Of a DNA stretch of 64,000 nt, positions 9,984 to 21,943 are shown in pieces. Made by a program: the position numbers and the translations under genes. Origin of the DNA: Primulina eburnea (lineage: Eukaryota > Streptophyta > Magnoliopsida > Lamiales > Gesneriaceae). The stretch is taken from assembly GCF_022965805.1 (NCBI RefSeq), contig NC_133110.1, forward strand, positions 30,624,668 through 30,688,667, in the 5' to 3' direction. The notes under the pieces are model-generated. The model did not search any database. It was not told the DNA's origin and saw only the letters and a list, made by a program, of their open reading frames with translations. Each line of letters starts with the position of its first letter. Positions within the stretch are counted from its first letter, which is position 1.

Positions 9984-12706
9984 TCCTCCCCTTCTTGAAA
10001 AGGATTTGTCCTCAAATCCAGCTCGTCACCTACATCAAACAACGACAAGTCACTAACATTAAAAATAGAACTCACGTTATACTCACCTGGTAGATCGAGT
10101 TTGTAGGCATTGTCATTGATCCTTTCAAGGACTTGAAATGGTTCATCGCCCCTAGGTAATAGCTTTGAACGTCTCTTCTCGGGGAACCTCTCCTTCCTCT
10201 AGTGTAACCACACCCAATCTCCCTTTTCAAATATCACTTTCTATTGGCTTGCTTGGCATTTTGCTCATTCTTCTTTTCAATATTGGCCTTGACCTTTTCA
10301 TGCAAACCCCTAACAAATTCAGATTTCTTTTTGCCATCCATGTTTAACCTTTCACTCACAGGTAAAGACATCAAATCTAACGGAGTCAAAGGATTAAAAC
10401 CATAAACAATCTCAAATGGAGAATAATTCGTAGTTGAATGCGTGCGATGATTATACGCAAACTCAACAAATGGTAAACAATCTTCCCAATTCTTTAAGTT
10501 CTTTTTGAGAATAGCACGCAAAAGTGTTCCTAAAGTTCTATAGACAACTTCAGTTTGTCCATTCATTTGAGGATGACATGTAGTAGAAAACAACAATTTT
10601 GTGCCAAGTTTAGCCCATAACGTCTTCCAAAAGTAACTAAAGAATTTAACATCGCGATCAGAAACAATAGTCCTAGGCATGCCATGCAACTTAACGACTT
10701 CTCTAAAGAATAGGTCTGCAATGTGAGATGCATCATCAGTTTTGTGACAAGCAATAAAATGTGCCATCTTGGAAAACCTATCCACAACAACAAATATAGA
10801 TTCCCTCCCCTTCTTTGTCCTAGGCAACCCCAAAACAAAGTCCATAGAAATATCAACCGAAGGTTCACTAGGGACGGGAAGTGGTGTATACAAGCCATGT
10901 GGTTGTGTTTTATATTTAGCTTGCCTACAAGTAATGCACTTATCACAAACACGCTCAATGTCACGTTTCGTGTGTTGCCAATAGAAATGTTCATGCAATG
11001 CACTCAAAGTTTTAGCCACACCAAAATGTCCCATTAGGCCACCCCCATGCGCTTCCCTAACAAGTAATTCACGAATGGATGATCTAGGGATGCACAACCT
11101 ATCTTCCTTAAAGAAGAAACCATGATGCAAATAAAACTTGCCATGTGGACCATGCATACATGTTTCAAATTCATTCTTAAAATCTTTATCTAGCACATAT
11201 AATTCCTTCACATGCTCAAATCCCAAAACTTTAGACTCCAAAGTAGAGATTAGAACATACTTCCGTGATAGTGCGTCGGCCACTACATTTTCCTTACCTT
11301 GCTTGTACTTGATGATGTAGGAAAATGTTTCAATGAATGCCACCCACTTGGCGTGCCGCTTGTTCAACTTCTGCTGCCCCTTAAGGTGCTTAAGATACTC
11401 ATGATCCGTGTGAATCACAAACTCCTTAGGCCTCAAGTAGTGCTGCCACGTCTCTGGAGTCCTCACAAGTGTGTAGAACTCCTTATCATACGTGGGGTAG
11501 TTCAAGGCTGCTCCATTGAGATTTTCGCTAAAGTACGCCACTGGCCGTCCTCCTTGCATCAAAACTCCGCCAATACCTACACCTGACGCATCACATTCAA
11601 TTTCAAAAGTGTTAGAAAAATCAGGTAAAACAAGTAAAGGAGCATTAATCAATTTGTGCTTAATAAGATTAAAAGACTTCTCTTGCTCCTCGCCCCAATA
11701 GAATGGAACGTTCTTCTTAATTACCGCCGTTATCGGTGCTGCAAGTGTGCTAAAATCCTTTACAAACCTCCTATAGAAGCTTGAAAGTCCATGAACACTT
11801 CGGACTTGACCAATAGTTGTAGGCGATGGCCAACCTCGAATAGCACTTACCTTGTCTTCATCCACTTGTATCCCCTGTGAGCTTACCACAAAATCAAGAA
11901 AGACAAGTTTGCTTGTAAAAAAATCACATTTCTTTAAGTTAGCATATAGATTTTCAGCCCTTAGTGTGATTAACACAAGTCTCAAGTGATTAACATGCTC
12001 ATCCAAGTCTTTGCTATATACTAGGATATCATCAAAGTAAACAACAACAAATTTTCCTATGTATGCACGCAAGACATGGTTCATTAACCTCATAAAAGTG
12101 TTAGGAGCGTTAGTTAAGCCAAAAGGCATGACCATCCACACATATAACCCGTACTTGGTTTTAAAAGCCATTTTCCACTCGTCGCCTTCCCTCATCCTAA
12201 TTTGGTGATAACCATTCTTCAAATCAATTTTGCTAAAGATACAAGCACCATTCAATTCATCTAACATATCATCTAGCCTAGGTATGGGATGCCTATACTT
12301 AATGGTTATGTTATTGATTGCCCTACAATCTACACACATACGCCATGAGCCATCTTTCTTAAGAAACTAATAAAACAGGTACCGCACAAGGTGACATGGA
12401 CTCACGCACAAAACCCCTATCTAACAACTCACTTACCTGCCGTTGAAGCTCCTTCGTCTCCTCCGGATTGCTCCTATAAGCTGGACGATTTGGCAATGCA
12501 CTCCCAGGCACCAAATCAATTTGGTGTTCAATCCCCCTCAAAGGCGGTAGTCCTTGAGGTAGCTCCTCCGGAAATATATCATCAAATTCCTGCAATAGTG
12601 AAATAACAATGCTCGGAAGAGAACCGGCTATATCACTTGTGTTAAAGAGGATCTCTTTATAAAGAATCAACACAAGTGGTTCATGTGTGTGCAACAAGTG
12701 TTTCAA
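9629..12706 (-). pseudogene. CRM-like pol (RT, RNase H, integrase and tail) of element B, frameshifted
   Basis: Reading from 12706 down: RT N-terminal part ([20 protein letters not shown]), a 1-base insertion near 12358 (stop 12359-12361), then a 701-codon open frame (12339-10234) with RT ([13 protein letters not shown]), RNase H ([21 protein letters not shown]), HHCC region ([11 protein letters not shown]) and integrase ([33 protein letters not shown]). A 10 bp deletion near 10242 relative to element C shifts the frame. Beyond it the tail (FNVSDLSLFDVGDELDLRTNPFQ) continues at 10075-9629 into the LTR. An in-frame TAG at 10199-10201 is shared with element C. The integrase catalytic triad is still readable. 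Dead copy. Confidence 0.92.
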
Positions 12707-12892
12707 CTCACGTTTTTGGGCATATATGATTTTTTTTTGGCCTCTTTCCTCTCATTTTCTTTCCTCTCTTTTTCTTCCCTCTCATTTTTCTTTTGTATGG
12801 CTATCTCACTCTTTTTATCACTCTTTTTTTCAGCCATCTCATTTTTGTTTTCAAAGGCCATCTCACTTTTTAGTTCACTCTTTTTTTCGGCC
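12707..12892 (-). pseudogene. Charged low-complexity linker between protease and RT of element B
   Basis: On the plus strand this is a pyrimidine-rich tract (TTTTTC/TCTC runs). On the coding strand it would encode a Lys/Glu/Arg-rich linker, as the better preserved copy in element C does (MALKNKKEMAKKK at 29573). The frame is broken here. Confidence 0.65.
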
Positions 12893-13759
12893 TCAACTCT
12901 CTTCTTTTTTTTTCAAATGGTCCTCCAACACTTGCTTTGGGGACAATGGAAGTAAAACAATGGAATCTTTCTTCATCATAAATGAATACCTATTCTTGTA
13001 CCCATCATGTGTAACCCACCTATCATATTGCCAAGGTCTACCCAACAAAATATGACATGCATGCATGGGTACCACATCACACAAAACCTCATCCACATAC
13101 TTCCCAATAGAAAAAGACACCAACACTTGATTGTTCACCTTCACCTCCGCACAATCGTTCAACCATTGAAGCCTATATGGTTGGGGATGCTTTATTGTAG
13201 GTAGACCCAAATTTTCCACCATCTCACTACTAGCCACATTGGTACAACTCCCCCCATCTATGATTAAATTGCCAACCTTTTGATTTACAAAACACCTAGT
13301 ATGGAACAAGTTTTCCCTTTGGTTAATCTCCTCCTCCTTGACTTGGGCACTCATGATACGCCTAGTCACTAGTGCTTCACCTACAACCGCTTCATATCCC
13401 TCATCAGGATCCTCTAACGCAGGCATCTCATCATCATCGTCTTCCTCCTCACTTTGAGACTCATAATCACCATATTCATTCAAAATCATTACACTTTTAT
13501 TAGGACACTCACTAGCAATATGTCCTAACCCTTGGCACCTAAAACATCTAGTATCTCTAGAACGAGTAAGAGGAGTTTCAGATTTACCTTGCACTCCTTG
13601 TTTAGGCGCCTCTTGCTTGGTCTCAATCTTGGGCTTGGTCACCACTTTATTTTCATCACGTTTTACTACATTTGACCTCCAAGAAGATGATGAACCCCCA
13701 GTTTGATTGGTGCGACCAACTCCACGCCTTTTGAGTTGTTGCTCCACTTTTATGGCCAT
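12893..13759 (-). pseudogene. Gag C-terminal part and aspartic protease of element B
   Basis: Starts in mid-Gag (MAIKVEQQLKRRG), followed by a single zinc knuckle (CFRCQGLGHIASEC) that would bind element RNA, an acidic linker, and a retropepsin-like domain with LIIDGGSCTNVAS (Asp-Gly-Gly instead of Asp-Ser/Thr-Gly) and ILLGRPWQYD. It is separated from the upstream part of gag only by a stop at 13760-13762, where element C has CAA: a C-to-T change making TAA. The end is at a stop just after KKKEES. Confidence 0.88.
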
Positions 13760-14432
13760 TTACACCATCTCGTCTAGATCCAAGTAGTGTCGAAGCTCCG
13801 CTTGATCTTGAATTTCCCTGTTCAAACCACAAAGAAAACGAGTCATGGTCGCCTCACTATCCTCCTCAATGTTTGCCCTAATCATGACCACTTCCATCTC
13901 CTTATAGTAATCTTCTACACTCTTCAACCCTTGCCTCAAAGTTTGTAGCCTCTTAAACATCTCCCTATAGTAGTGATTGGGCACAAACCTCTTCTTCATT
14001 ACCCTCTTCATCTCATCCCAAGATTCAATGGGCCTCTCATTGTACCTCCTCCTAGTGGTCACTAGTTGATCCCACCAAATGAGAGCATAGTCTAAGAATT
14101 CCACCACCGCCAACCTCACCTTCTTTTGTTCGGAGTAGTGGTGACACTCAAACACAAACTCTACCCTCTTTTCCCACTCTAAGTACGCCTCCGGGTCAGA
14201 CTTCCCATCGAACGATGGAATTTTCATCTTAATGCTACCCATGTTACCATCTTCCCTACTCCTATCATATCTACCCCGTACGGCTTCTCTTCTACCTCTA
14301 CCGAATCCTCTACCTCTTCTATTCCTACCCCAATTTTCATTTTGACTCTCCTCGTCTCCTCCCAAATTATATTCCTCCTCTTCTTCTCCTCTACCCAAAT
14401 CTTTAGATTTAGCCTTACCCCCACTAGTACCA
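13760..14432 (-). pseudogene. Gag capsid-like region of element B, cut by TR-GAG insertion
   Basis: Contains the capsid-like motifs IKMKIPSFDGKSDPEAYLEWE, YALIWWDQLV and RFVPNHYYREMFKRLQTLRQG, followed by DYYKEMEVVMIRANIEED. The open frame continues to 14494, but residues upstream of 14432 are LTR sequence of the inserted TR-GAG element. The true N-terminus of gag is at 24250-24388. Target duplication TACCA flanks the insertion. Confidence 0.9.
14428..14432. repeat. Target site duplication TACCA (left)
   Basis: TACCA occurs here and again at 24250-24254, directly flanking the TG...CA ends of the TR-GAG element. Joining the gag of B across it matches the uninterrupted gag of element C (around 31130). 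Confidence 0.93.
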
Positions 14433-17325
14433 TGTAACGCCCGAAAACTCGAACATACTAACCACATGCATGCATGAAAATTTATTTGAAGCATGCTTAA
14501 GTATTTGCATGGTTAAATGATTATTTAATCGAATGTTATGAATATGAACCTTCTGAATTCGAATTCACGATGTACGGCAAAGGCGAGAGAACCGGGGACG
14601 ATTTTGTTAAAGTTTCTATTTTTAGAAAGTTATAAATATAAATTCTATATTTAGAAAGTCTAAATTAAGAAAGCGGAAATAAATTTATAGCAAGGGACGA
14701 ATTTATTCGGTAACGAATTTTTACGAAGAAAATTAGTAGTTCCGGGCGTGCGATATTAGAAACTAGTAGCACCAAATATTTTAATTTTATTGGGACTTTT
14801 TTAGTGGATTAAATATGTATTTAATCAACACCTTAATGGGCCTAGTTTGTTGATAATTAATTAATTAATTATAGGACCCATTATGAATAATTAAGCCCAA
14901 TTAACAACTTAATGGTTTATTTAAATAAAACCTACCCAACCCTTCCCCATCACTCACGTCTCTCACACCACCAGCACACACAAACACACACTAGAGTCCT
15001 AGGGGTGGCCAAAACCTAGAGGAAACAAGGGAAGGAGGAAAGTTTCGCTTCTCGTTCATCTCTCGTCGCGCCGTCTCTCATATCTTGTAAGAATAGAGGA
15101 TCAAGGCATGTTTTCAAACCCTTCTTGATGCACCATTCAATCCATATTATTGCATGTATTCTGATTTTGTGTGTGAAGTTTACAAGGATGATGATTTTCA
15201 ATTTCCTACATGTGCATCTCATGTTTTCATAAAGATTTTTGAAGTTTATTAAATTGTTAAGGGAAGGATGCAAACCAAGGTAAGAGAGGGCTGGTATAGA
15301 TGTTTAAGAAGAGGATTTAAGGGAAAAAGGGTGAACCAAGAAGCCCCATAGGGCTGTTCATCCCTGCACACAAATGTGTGCAGGCCGTGTGGTCGGCTTG
15401 GGTCCATCGGCCATGGTGGCTGCATGGGGTCCTAGCCGTGGTATTGAGGGAAGGGTTAGGGTCCTAGGAAGGGCTTGGAGAGTTGCGGACAGTGCCTATA
15501 CCATCGGGCAAAGTGCTGCGACCGAATTTCCAGAAACTGGCCTTGTTGGCTTGTTTGGGTTGTGTGCGGTACCTAGGGATAAGGGGTCGGTTCAAGGGCT
15601 GGAACAGGGGCTAGGGTCGTGCCTTAGGGTCCTAGTGAGGGTCTGGAGTGAGCCAAGGGTCGAGCCAAAAGGCTTCGACAGCTGCTGGTGCGTGCAAGAG
15701 CTGCTGCTGCGCAAGGGTGCATGCGGTGTGCTGCTGGTGCGTGGTGTCTAGGGATTGGGGTGTTGGGTCTGTGTAAAAAGTGGCCTGACCATGGTCTTAT
15801 TTAGTGTCTAAGGAAGGGGTCTAGGGCCTGGTTCCATGTCGTTTCGAGCCGTGGTCCGTTCGGGGTCGTAAATTGACCGAACATGTCAAAATAGGAGCGA
15901 AGTGAGCCTAGGTTAAATTCTAAATCCTAATTAGGTGTCTTAGGATGTTAATAGAGGTCTGGTCTCGGGTTGGTTCGAGTCGGGAGGTTAGTTTGGTCAT
16001 TTGTTTTACCGAAAACGCAAAAACGGTGGCAAACGATCCATCCGGTGAGCGAATTGAGTCGTTTTTGAAACGTAGGACCTAAGATTAAATTTCCAGAAAG
16101 CTACTGGATATTTTTGGGTATTTTTAAAGTTTTAAAATTTATTTTTCTCCTTGAGTCAAAGTCTAGGGTCGTCCAGGTACGTATAACATTGAAATATGTA
16201 CGGCCGGTTCGAGGAAAACGAGGGTGGTGTGCAACTTCCTTAAAAAATTCCAGATCATGTTAAAGGTTATTTTTAGAAGTTTTAAAGTATATGCAGGATA
16301 TATGCTATTTTAAGAATTTTTAACGTATTTGCATTTATTTGCCATTGTTAGCAATTTCGACGTATACGAACGATATGAGCCATTTTTGGGAATATTAAAG
16401 AATATGGAAATTTATGAATGTTTGATTAAATTAAAAGGTAAAGCGAAATATTTTTGAGGGATGCGAATTGATCGTGACAAAAAGGTAGTAAGGGATCCGT
16501 TGAAAACGTGAACGGTGAACTTGCAATAAAAAGAGGGAGTGAACCGTCGAAAACGTGGGCGGGAATCTCAATAATAAGGGATCCGTTGAAAACGTGAACG
16601 GTGAACTTGCAATTAAGGAAGGGAGTGAACCGTCGAAAACGTGGGCGGGAATCTCAATGATAACAGATCCGTTGAAAACGTGAACGGTGAAGTTATGTTT
16701 ATGATAGTCGGTGGGATCGTCGAAAACGTGGACGTTGAACCCGACGGCCTAGTACTATGGTTTATAGATTGATCAATCGAATAAGAGGTGTCACTTTCGA
16801 GGATCGGACTTCACATCTAAAAGATAATTTTAAAGAGAAAATGTTCATTTTTAAGCATGATTTCTAAAGTAGTATATTTTGAAAGTTTCATGATTGCATA
16901 GAAAAATCTATTTTTAGTAAAAGTAATTTTTATGTATGTGATTGTATATTTATGTACTTGTTATATGAGGTTTGAGCATGCTGAGTCATTAGACTCACTA
17001 GGTTTGAATGATTGCAGGTAATGTTGATGTTGAGTCTTCAGGTGCGGACTATCGAGTTATCCGTAGGGCGCAGTGCATACCCGAGGACCTATAAATTCCG
17101 CATATGTTAAAGACTTTTGATGATTTTATGGATTATCGCTTTTAATTTTAGATTTTTAATGCTTATTTTACTTATTCCGCATGAATGATTATGGATGATA
17201 TGGAGTTTTGTTTATTTGATTATTTATGCTAGTTTATTCATGATGAAATATTTATGCATGACTTTACAAAAAAAAAAAAAAAAACTAGTGTAAATTAAAA
17301 TTAATTAGAAGTTAGGGTCGTTTCA
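14433..17325 (+). repeat. 5' LTR of TR-GAG element (2893 bp)
   Basis: Starts TGTAACGCCC and ends GGGTCGTTTCA. It contains an AT-rich stretch with a possible TATA-like TTTAAATAAAA near 14920, a GC-rich transcribed-type region at 15300-15850 with spurious open frames, and three 86 bp tandem repeats (16494-16750). No gene is seen in it. Confidence 0.92.
16494..16750 (+). repeat. 86 bp tandem repeat, three units, in TR-GAG LTR
   Basis: Units begin at GATCCGTTG at 16494, 16580 and 16666 (86 bp each). Each holds two copies of CCGTYGAAAACGTGNNCGG (starts about 16497, 16544, 16583, 16630, 16669, 16717), alternating 47-48 and 39 bp. The motif is a dyad with arms CCGTT/AACGG. In the 3' LTR only the start of the first unit remains (21032-21041), because this stretch is deleted there. 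Confidence 0.85.
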
Positions 17326-17327
17326 GT

Positions 17328-17339
17328 TTGTATCAGAGC
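17328..17339 (+). other. Primer binding site of TR-GAG element
   Basis: TTGTATCAGAGC, two bases after the LTR end. It matches the plant initiator-Met tRNA site TGGTATCAGAGC except at one base. Confidence 0.75.
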
Positions 17340-17560
17340 GGTGGTTCTTGAAAAAGGTTATGCCTGCTGCTGCTTCCAAGGAGCTCGAGAAGTCACGCCT
17401 CAATGTTTGTGAGTTTTATTGCTTTAAAATTTTATTATCTTCTTATGTATTAATTGATTAGATGTACTTGGTTACATGACTATCAAATGTAAATATTAGA
17501 TGCTATTCATTTTAAAAATGCATGTTGGTTACGATAGTATTTGGAAAACGCTCAGATAAA

Positions 17561-18634
17561 ATGCCTCCTAGACGGGGCCCTAGTAATGAGAACCGAGCAG
17601 AGAACAACGTTAATCGTCAGGGGAATAATCAAGGAAATGGACCACCACCAGATGCTGCTACACGTGCTCTTGAAGGGATGGCTCGTCTCTTCGAGCAACA
17701 TTTACAACAACAACAGTTACAGCAGCTGCAGTTGCAGCAAATGCAGCAACATCAGACTCAGCAGCCACCTAGACCACAACATGATATTTATGATCAGTTC
17801 CGGAAGCTAGGGCCGAAGGAATTCCCTGGCACTACCGACCCTTTTGCCGTTGAGAGCTGGATCCGTTCACTCGAGGTACACTTTCGCTATCTGGACATGG
17901 GAGATGCTGACCGTGTGAGGTGTACCACTTATCTGTTTAGGGATGACGCTTCTTTATGGTGGGAAGGAGCCGAGCATGGTGTTGACCTGGCTACACTCAC
18001 TTGGGCACAGTTCAAGACGAAGTTCTAAGAGAAATATTTCACTCCGGATGCTAGGAGCCGAATAAAGAGGGAATTTATGGCTCTTCGTCAGGGAGATGCC
18101 ACTTTGGCTGAGTTTGTGAAGAGATTTGATAGGGGTTGCCACTTTGTACCCCTTATTGCCAGGGATGCAGAAGAAAAGCTTAGACATTTCATGGATGGAC
18201 TACGACCTACCATTCGGGATAAGGTTATGATGATGCGTCCTTTGGATTATGCTACTGCTACTACTTATGCATTCCAGTCTGAGCAATCTTTGAAAGACAT
18301 TGAGTTTGAAGTGCAGCGCAAAAGGAACCGTGCCCAACAATCGAATCAGCAGAATAAGAAGCCTTTTTTGGAGGATAACAAGGGTCAGGGTCAGCAAAAA
18401 CCGGGAACGCAAAAGAATGATGTAAAGCTTTTGTGCAAGGAATGCAACCACCACCATTATGGCAAGTGTCTATGGTTCTCTGGGAAGTGCTTCAAATGTG
18501 GAGAGCAAGGACATATTTCCCGCAATTGCCCTAAGCTACAGGCACCTGCAACTGGTAGGGCATATGTCATTGATGCTAAGGAGGCTGAAGGAGAGCCAGA
18601 CATGACTATGATTACTGGTAACCTAGTTGTTTAA
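17561..18634 (+). pseudogene. gag of TR-GAG element (one in-frame stop)
   Basis: The first good start is ATG at 17561 (MPPRRGPSNENRAENN); an upstream in-frame ATG at 17522 gives no recognisable sequence. A Gln-rich stretch encoded by CAA/CAG (17696-17775) precedes a Ty3 capsid-like domain (DQFRKLGPKEFPGTTDPF, AESW-type IRSLE, ASLWWEGAE). A single TAA at 18026-18028, where related Gags have Tyr (KF-Y-EKYF), interrupts an otherwise single frame. After it come MALRQGDATLAEFVKRFDRG and a zinc knuckle CFKCGEQGHISRNC, with a second Cys/His cluster (CKECNHHHYGKC) just before it. The frame ends at 18632-18634 after MITGNLVV, where autonomous relatives would continue into protease. Confidence 0.9.
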
Positions 18635-18929
18635 TGATTTTACATTGCTTTTATACATGAAATATTAATTTGATTATCGGAATCGATTAGGAAAAAGAGG
18701 AACTTAAAGGAAAATAGGTCAAATGCCCTACTTGAGCTGGATGTAAGAGATGGCATTGAAAATTTTAGAAATTGAGCTCGAAAATTTATTGGGAAAGAAA
18801 TGTTGTTTTCGAGATTTTAAGGAATTAAGAAAGTTCGAAACCTTAAGGGTTGAGATGCTATCTGTGGTAATTAATAGGGCTAAGTGTGATAAATTTCGAG
18901 GACGAAATTCTATTTAAGGGGGGAGGAAT
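18635..18929 (+). other. 3' untranslated region and polypurine tract of TR-GAG
   Basis: No coding similarity is seen in this stretch. It ends with AATTTCGAGGACGAAATTC, a pre-LTR sequence found in similar form in other Ty3 elements of the window (2290-2308, 46990-47010), and the polypurine tract AAGGGGGGAGGAAT at 18916-18929. Confidence 0.8.
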
Positions 18930-21041
18930 TGTAACGCCCAAAAACTCGAACACACTAACCACATGAATGCATGAAAATTTATTTGAAGCATGCCTAAGTA
19001 TTTGCATGGTTAAATGATTATTTAATCGAATGTTATGAATATGAACCTTCTGAAGTCGAATTCACGATGTACGGCAAAGGCGAGAGAACCGGGGACGATT
19101 TTGTTAAAGTTTCTATTTTTAGAAAGTTATAAATATAAATTCCATATTTACAAACTCTAAATTAAGAAAGCGGAAATAAATTTATAGTAAGGGACGAATT
19201 TATTCGGTAACGAATTTTTACGAAGAAAATTAGTAGTTCCGGGCGTGCGATATTAGAAACGAGTAGCACCAAATATTTTTAATTTTATTGGGACTTTTTT
19301 AGTGGATTAAATATGTATTTAATCAACACCTTCATGGGCCTAGTTTGTTGATAATTAATTAATTAATTATAGGACCCATTATGAATAATTAAGCCCAATT
19401 AACAACTTAATGGTTTATTTAAATAAAACCTACCCAACCCTTCCCCATCAATCACGTCTCTCACACCACCAGCACACACAAACACACACTAGAGTCCTAG
19501 GGGTGGCCAAAACCTAGAGGAAACAAGGGAAGGAGGAAAGTTTCGCTTCTCGTTCGTCTCTCGTCGCGCCGTCTCTCATATCTTGTAAGAATAGAGGATC
19601 AAGGCATGTTTTCAAACCCTTCTTGATGCACCATTCAATCCATATTATTGCATGTATTCTGATTTTGTGTGTGAAGTTTACAAGGATGATGATTTTCAAT
19701 TTCCTACATGTGCATCTCATGTTTTCATAAAGATTTTTGAAATTTATTAAATTGTTAAGGGAAGGATGCAAACCAAGGTAAGAGAGGGCTGGTATAGATG
19801 TTTAAGAAGAGGATTTACGGGAAAAAGGGTGAACCAAGAAGCCCCATAGGGCTGTTCATCCCTGCACACAAATGTGTGCAGGCCGTGTGGTCGGCTTGGG
19901 TCCATCGGCCATGGTGGCTGCATGGGGTCCTAGCCGTGGTATTGAGGGAAGGGTTAGGGTCCTAGGAAGGGCTTGGAGAGTTGCGGACAGTGCCTATACC
20001 ATCGGGCAAAGTGCTGCGACCGAATTTCCAGAAACTGGCCTTGTTGGCATGTTTGGGTTGTGTGCGGTACCTAGGGCTAAGGGGTCGGTTCAAGGGCTGT
20101 AACAGGGGCTAGGGTCGTGCCTTAGGGTCCTAGTGAGGGTCTGGAGTGAGCCAAGGGTCGAGCCAAAAGGCTTCGACAGCTGCTGGTGCGTGCAAGAGCG
20201 GCTGCTGCGCAAGGGTGCATGCGGTGTGCTGCTGGTGCGTGGTGTCTAGGGATTGGGGTGTTAGGTCTGTGTAAAAAGGGGCCTGACCATGGTCTTATTT
20301 AGTGTCTAAGGAAGGGGTCTAGGGCCTGGTTCCATGTCGTTTCGAGCCGTGGTCCGTTCGGGGTCGTAAATTGACCGAACATGTCAAAATAGGATCGAAG
20401 TGAGCCTAGGTTAAATTCTAAATCCTAATTTCGGTTTTTATTTGGGCTTGGGGACTTCCAGCAACTTAAATGATGTCTTAGGATGTTAATAAAGGTCTGG
20501 TCTCGGGTTGGTTCGAGTCGGGAGGTTAGTTTGGTCATTTGTTTTACCGAAAACGCAAAAACGGTGGCAAACGATCCATCCGGTGAGCGAATTGAGTCGT
20601 TTTTGAAACGTAGGACCTAAGATTAAATTTCCAGAAAGCTAGTGGATATTTTTGGGTATTTTTAAAGTTTTAAAATTTATTTTTCTCCTTGAGTCAAAGT
20701 CTAGGGTCGTCCAGGTACGTATAACATTGAAATATGTACGGCCGGTTCGAGGAAAACGAGGGTGGTGTGCAACTTCCTTAAAAAATTCCAGATCATGTTA
20801 GAGGTTATTTTTAGAAGTTTTAAAGTATATGCAGGATATATGCTATTTTAAGAATTTTTAACGTATTTGCATGTATTTGCCATTGTTAGCAATTTCGACG
20901 TATACGAACGATATGAGCCATTTTTGGGAATATTAAAGAATATGGAAATTTATGAATGTTTGATTAAATTAAAAGGTAAAGCGAAATATTTTTGAGGGAT
21001 GCGAATTGATCGTGACGAAAAGGTAGTAAGGGATCCGTTGA

Positions 21042-21841
21042 GTACGACTTTACACCTGAGCACTGCTTATCATCCCCAGACGGACGGACAGTCAGAGCGG
21101 ACTATCCAGACTTTAGAAGACATGCTAAGAGCTGTAGTACTAGATTTTGGTACTAGTTGGCAAGATTCATTGCCGTTGTGTGAGTTTTCATACAACAACA
21201 GCTATCAGACGAGTATAGAGATGGCACCGTTCGTAGCTTTATATGGAAAGAAGTGCCGATCTCCGTTGTACTGGGATGATATTTCTGAGGTACCATAGTT
21301 GGGGCCTGATATGATTCGTGAGATGACCGAAAAAGTGAAGATCATTCAGAAGAGAATGAAAACAGCACAGGATAGACAAGCGAAATACGCCAATATCAGA
21401 CGCAGACCGTTAGTATTCGAACAGGGAGACAGAGTATTTTTGAAAATTTCACCTTTCAGAGGCGTTGTCAGATTTGGCAAGCGTGGAAAATTGTCTCCTA
21501 GATACGTCGGTCCGTACGAGATCCTTGAGAAGATTGGCGATCGAGCTTACAAACTTGCTCTTCCTCCTTCACTATCCGGTATACATGATGTTTTTCATGT
21601 ATCGATGTTGCGTAGATATATGCCAGACAGTTCTCATGTCATTCAGCCTGACGAAGCCGAGTTAGATCATACTCTGAGCTATGTGGAAAGACCGATACAG
21701 ATTCTTGATCGGAAGGAGAAACGGCTTAGAACCAAGACCATTCCGCTTGTGAAGGTTCAATGGAGTCGTCATGGCATCGAGGAAGCAACTTGGGAGACAG
21801 AGTCTGAGATGAGACAGAGGCATCCCGAGCTATTCTTATGA
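21042..21841 (+). pseudogene. Integrase C-terminal part of fragment H
   Basis: Carries the catalytic Glu motif QSERTIQTLEDMLR, the integrase C-terminal region (FEQGDRVFLKISPF, GKLSPRYVGPYEIL, VFHVSMLRRY) and a chromodomain-like tail (ILDRKEKRLRTKTIPLVKVQW) ending PELFL. One in-frame TAG at 21296-21298 replaces the residue after SEVP. The open frame to the left (from 20999) is TR-GAG LTR sequence. Confidence 0.9.
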
Positions 21842-21943
21842 TGTGAGTCTTTCTTCCCGTTTTGACTTTACAATTTCGTATATACTTACATGATTAATTG
21901 CTTGCGAGTTCGAGGGCGAACTCCTGTCTAAGAGGGGGAGAAA

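Noticed and set aside
10234..12339. An endogenous pararetrovirus (caulimovirid) RT-RNase H region
   Set aside because: Integrase, LTRs, Met-tRNA primer sites, polypurine tracts and target duplications show Ty3 LTR retrotransposons. No movement-protein-like frame is present.
13760..14494. The upstream start of the gag frame at 14494 as the true N-terminus
   Set aside because: Residues before 14432 are LTR sequence of the inserted TR-GAG element. The real N-terminus is at 24388.
15016..15273. An identical 85-codon minus-strand frame at 15016-15273 and 19514-19771
   Set aside because: Identity only reflects the two LTR copies of the same element. There is no domain and it is antisense to the element.
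15374..15751. A 125-codon open frame in the TR-GAG 5' LTR, repeated at 19872-20102 in the 3' LTR
   Set aside because: It lies in a GC-rich LTR part. The 3' LTR copy is cut by a stop, and the translation has no recognisable domain. Duplication is explained by the LTRs.
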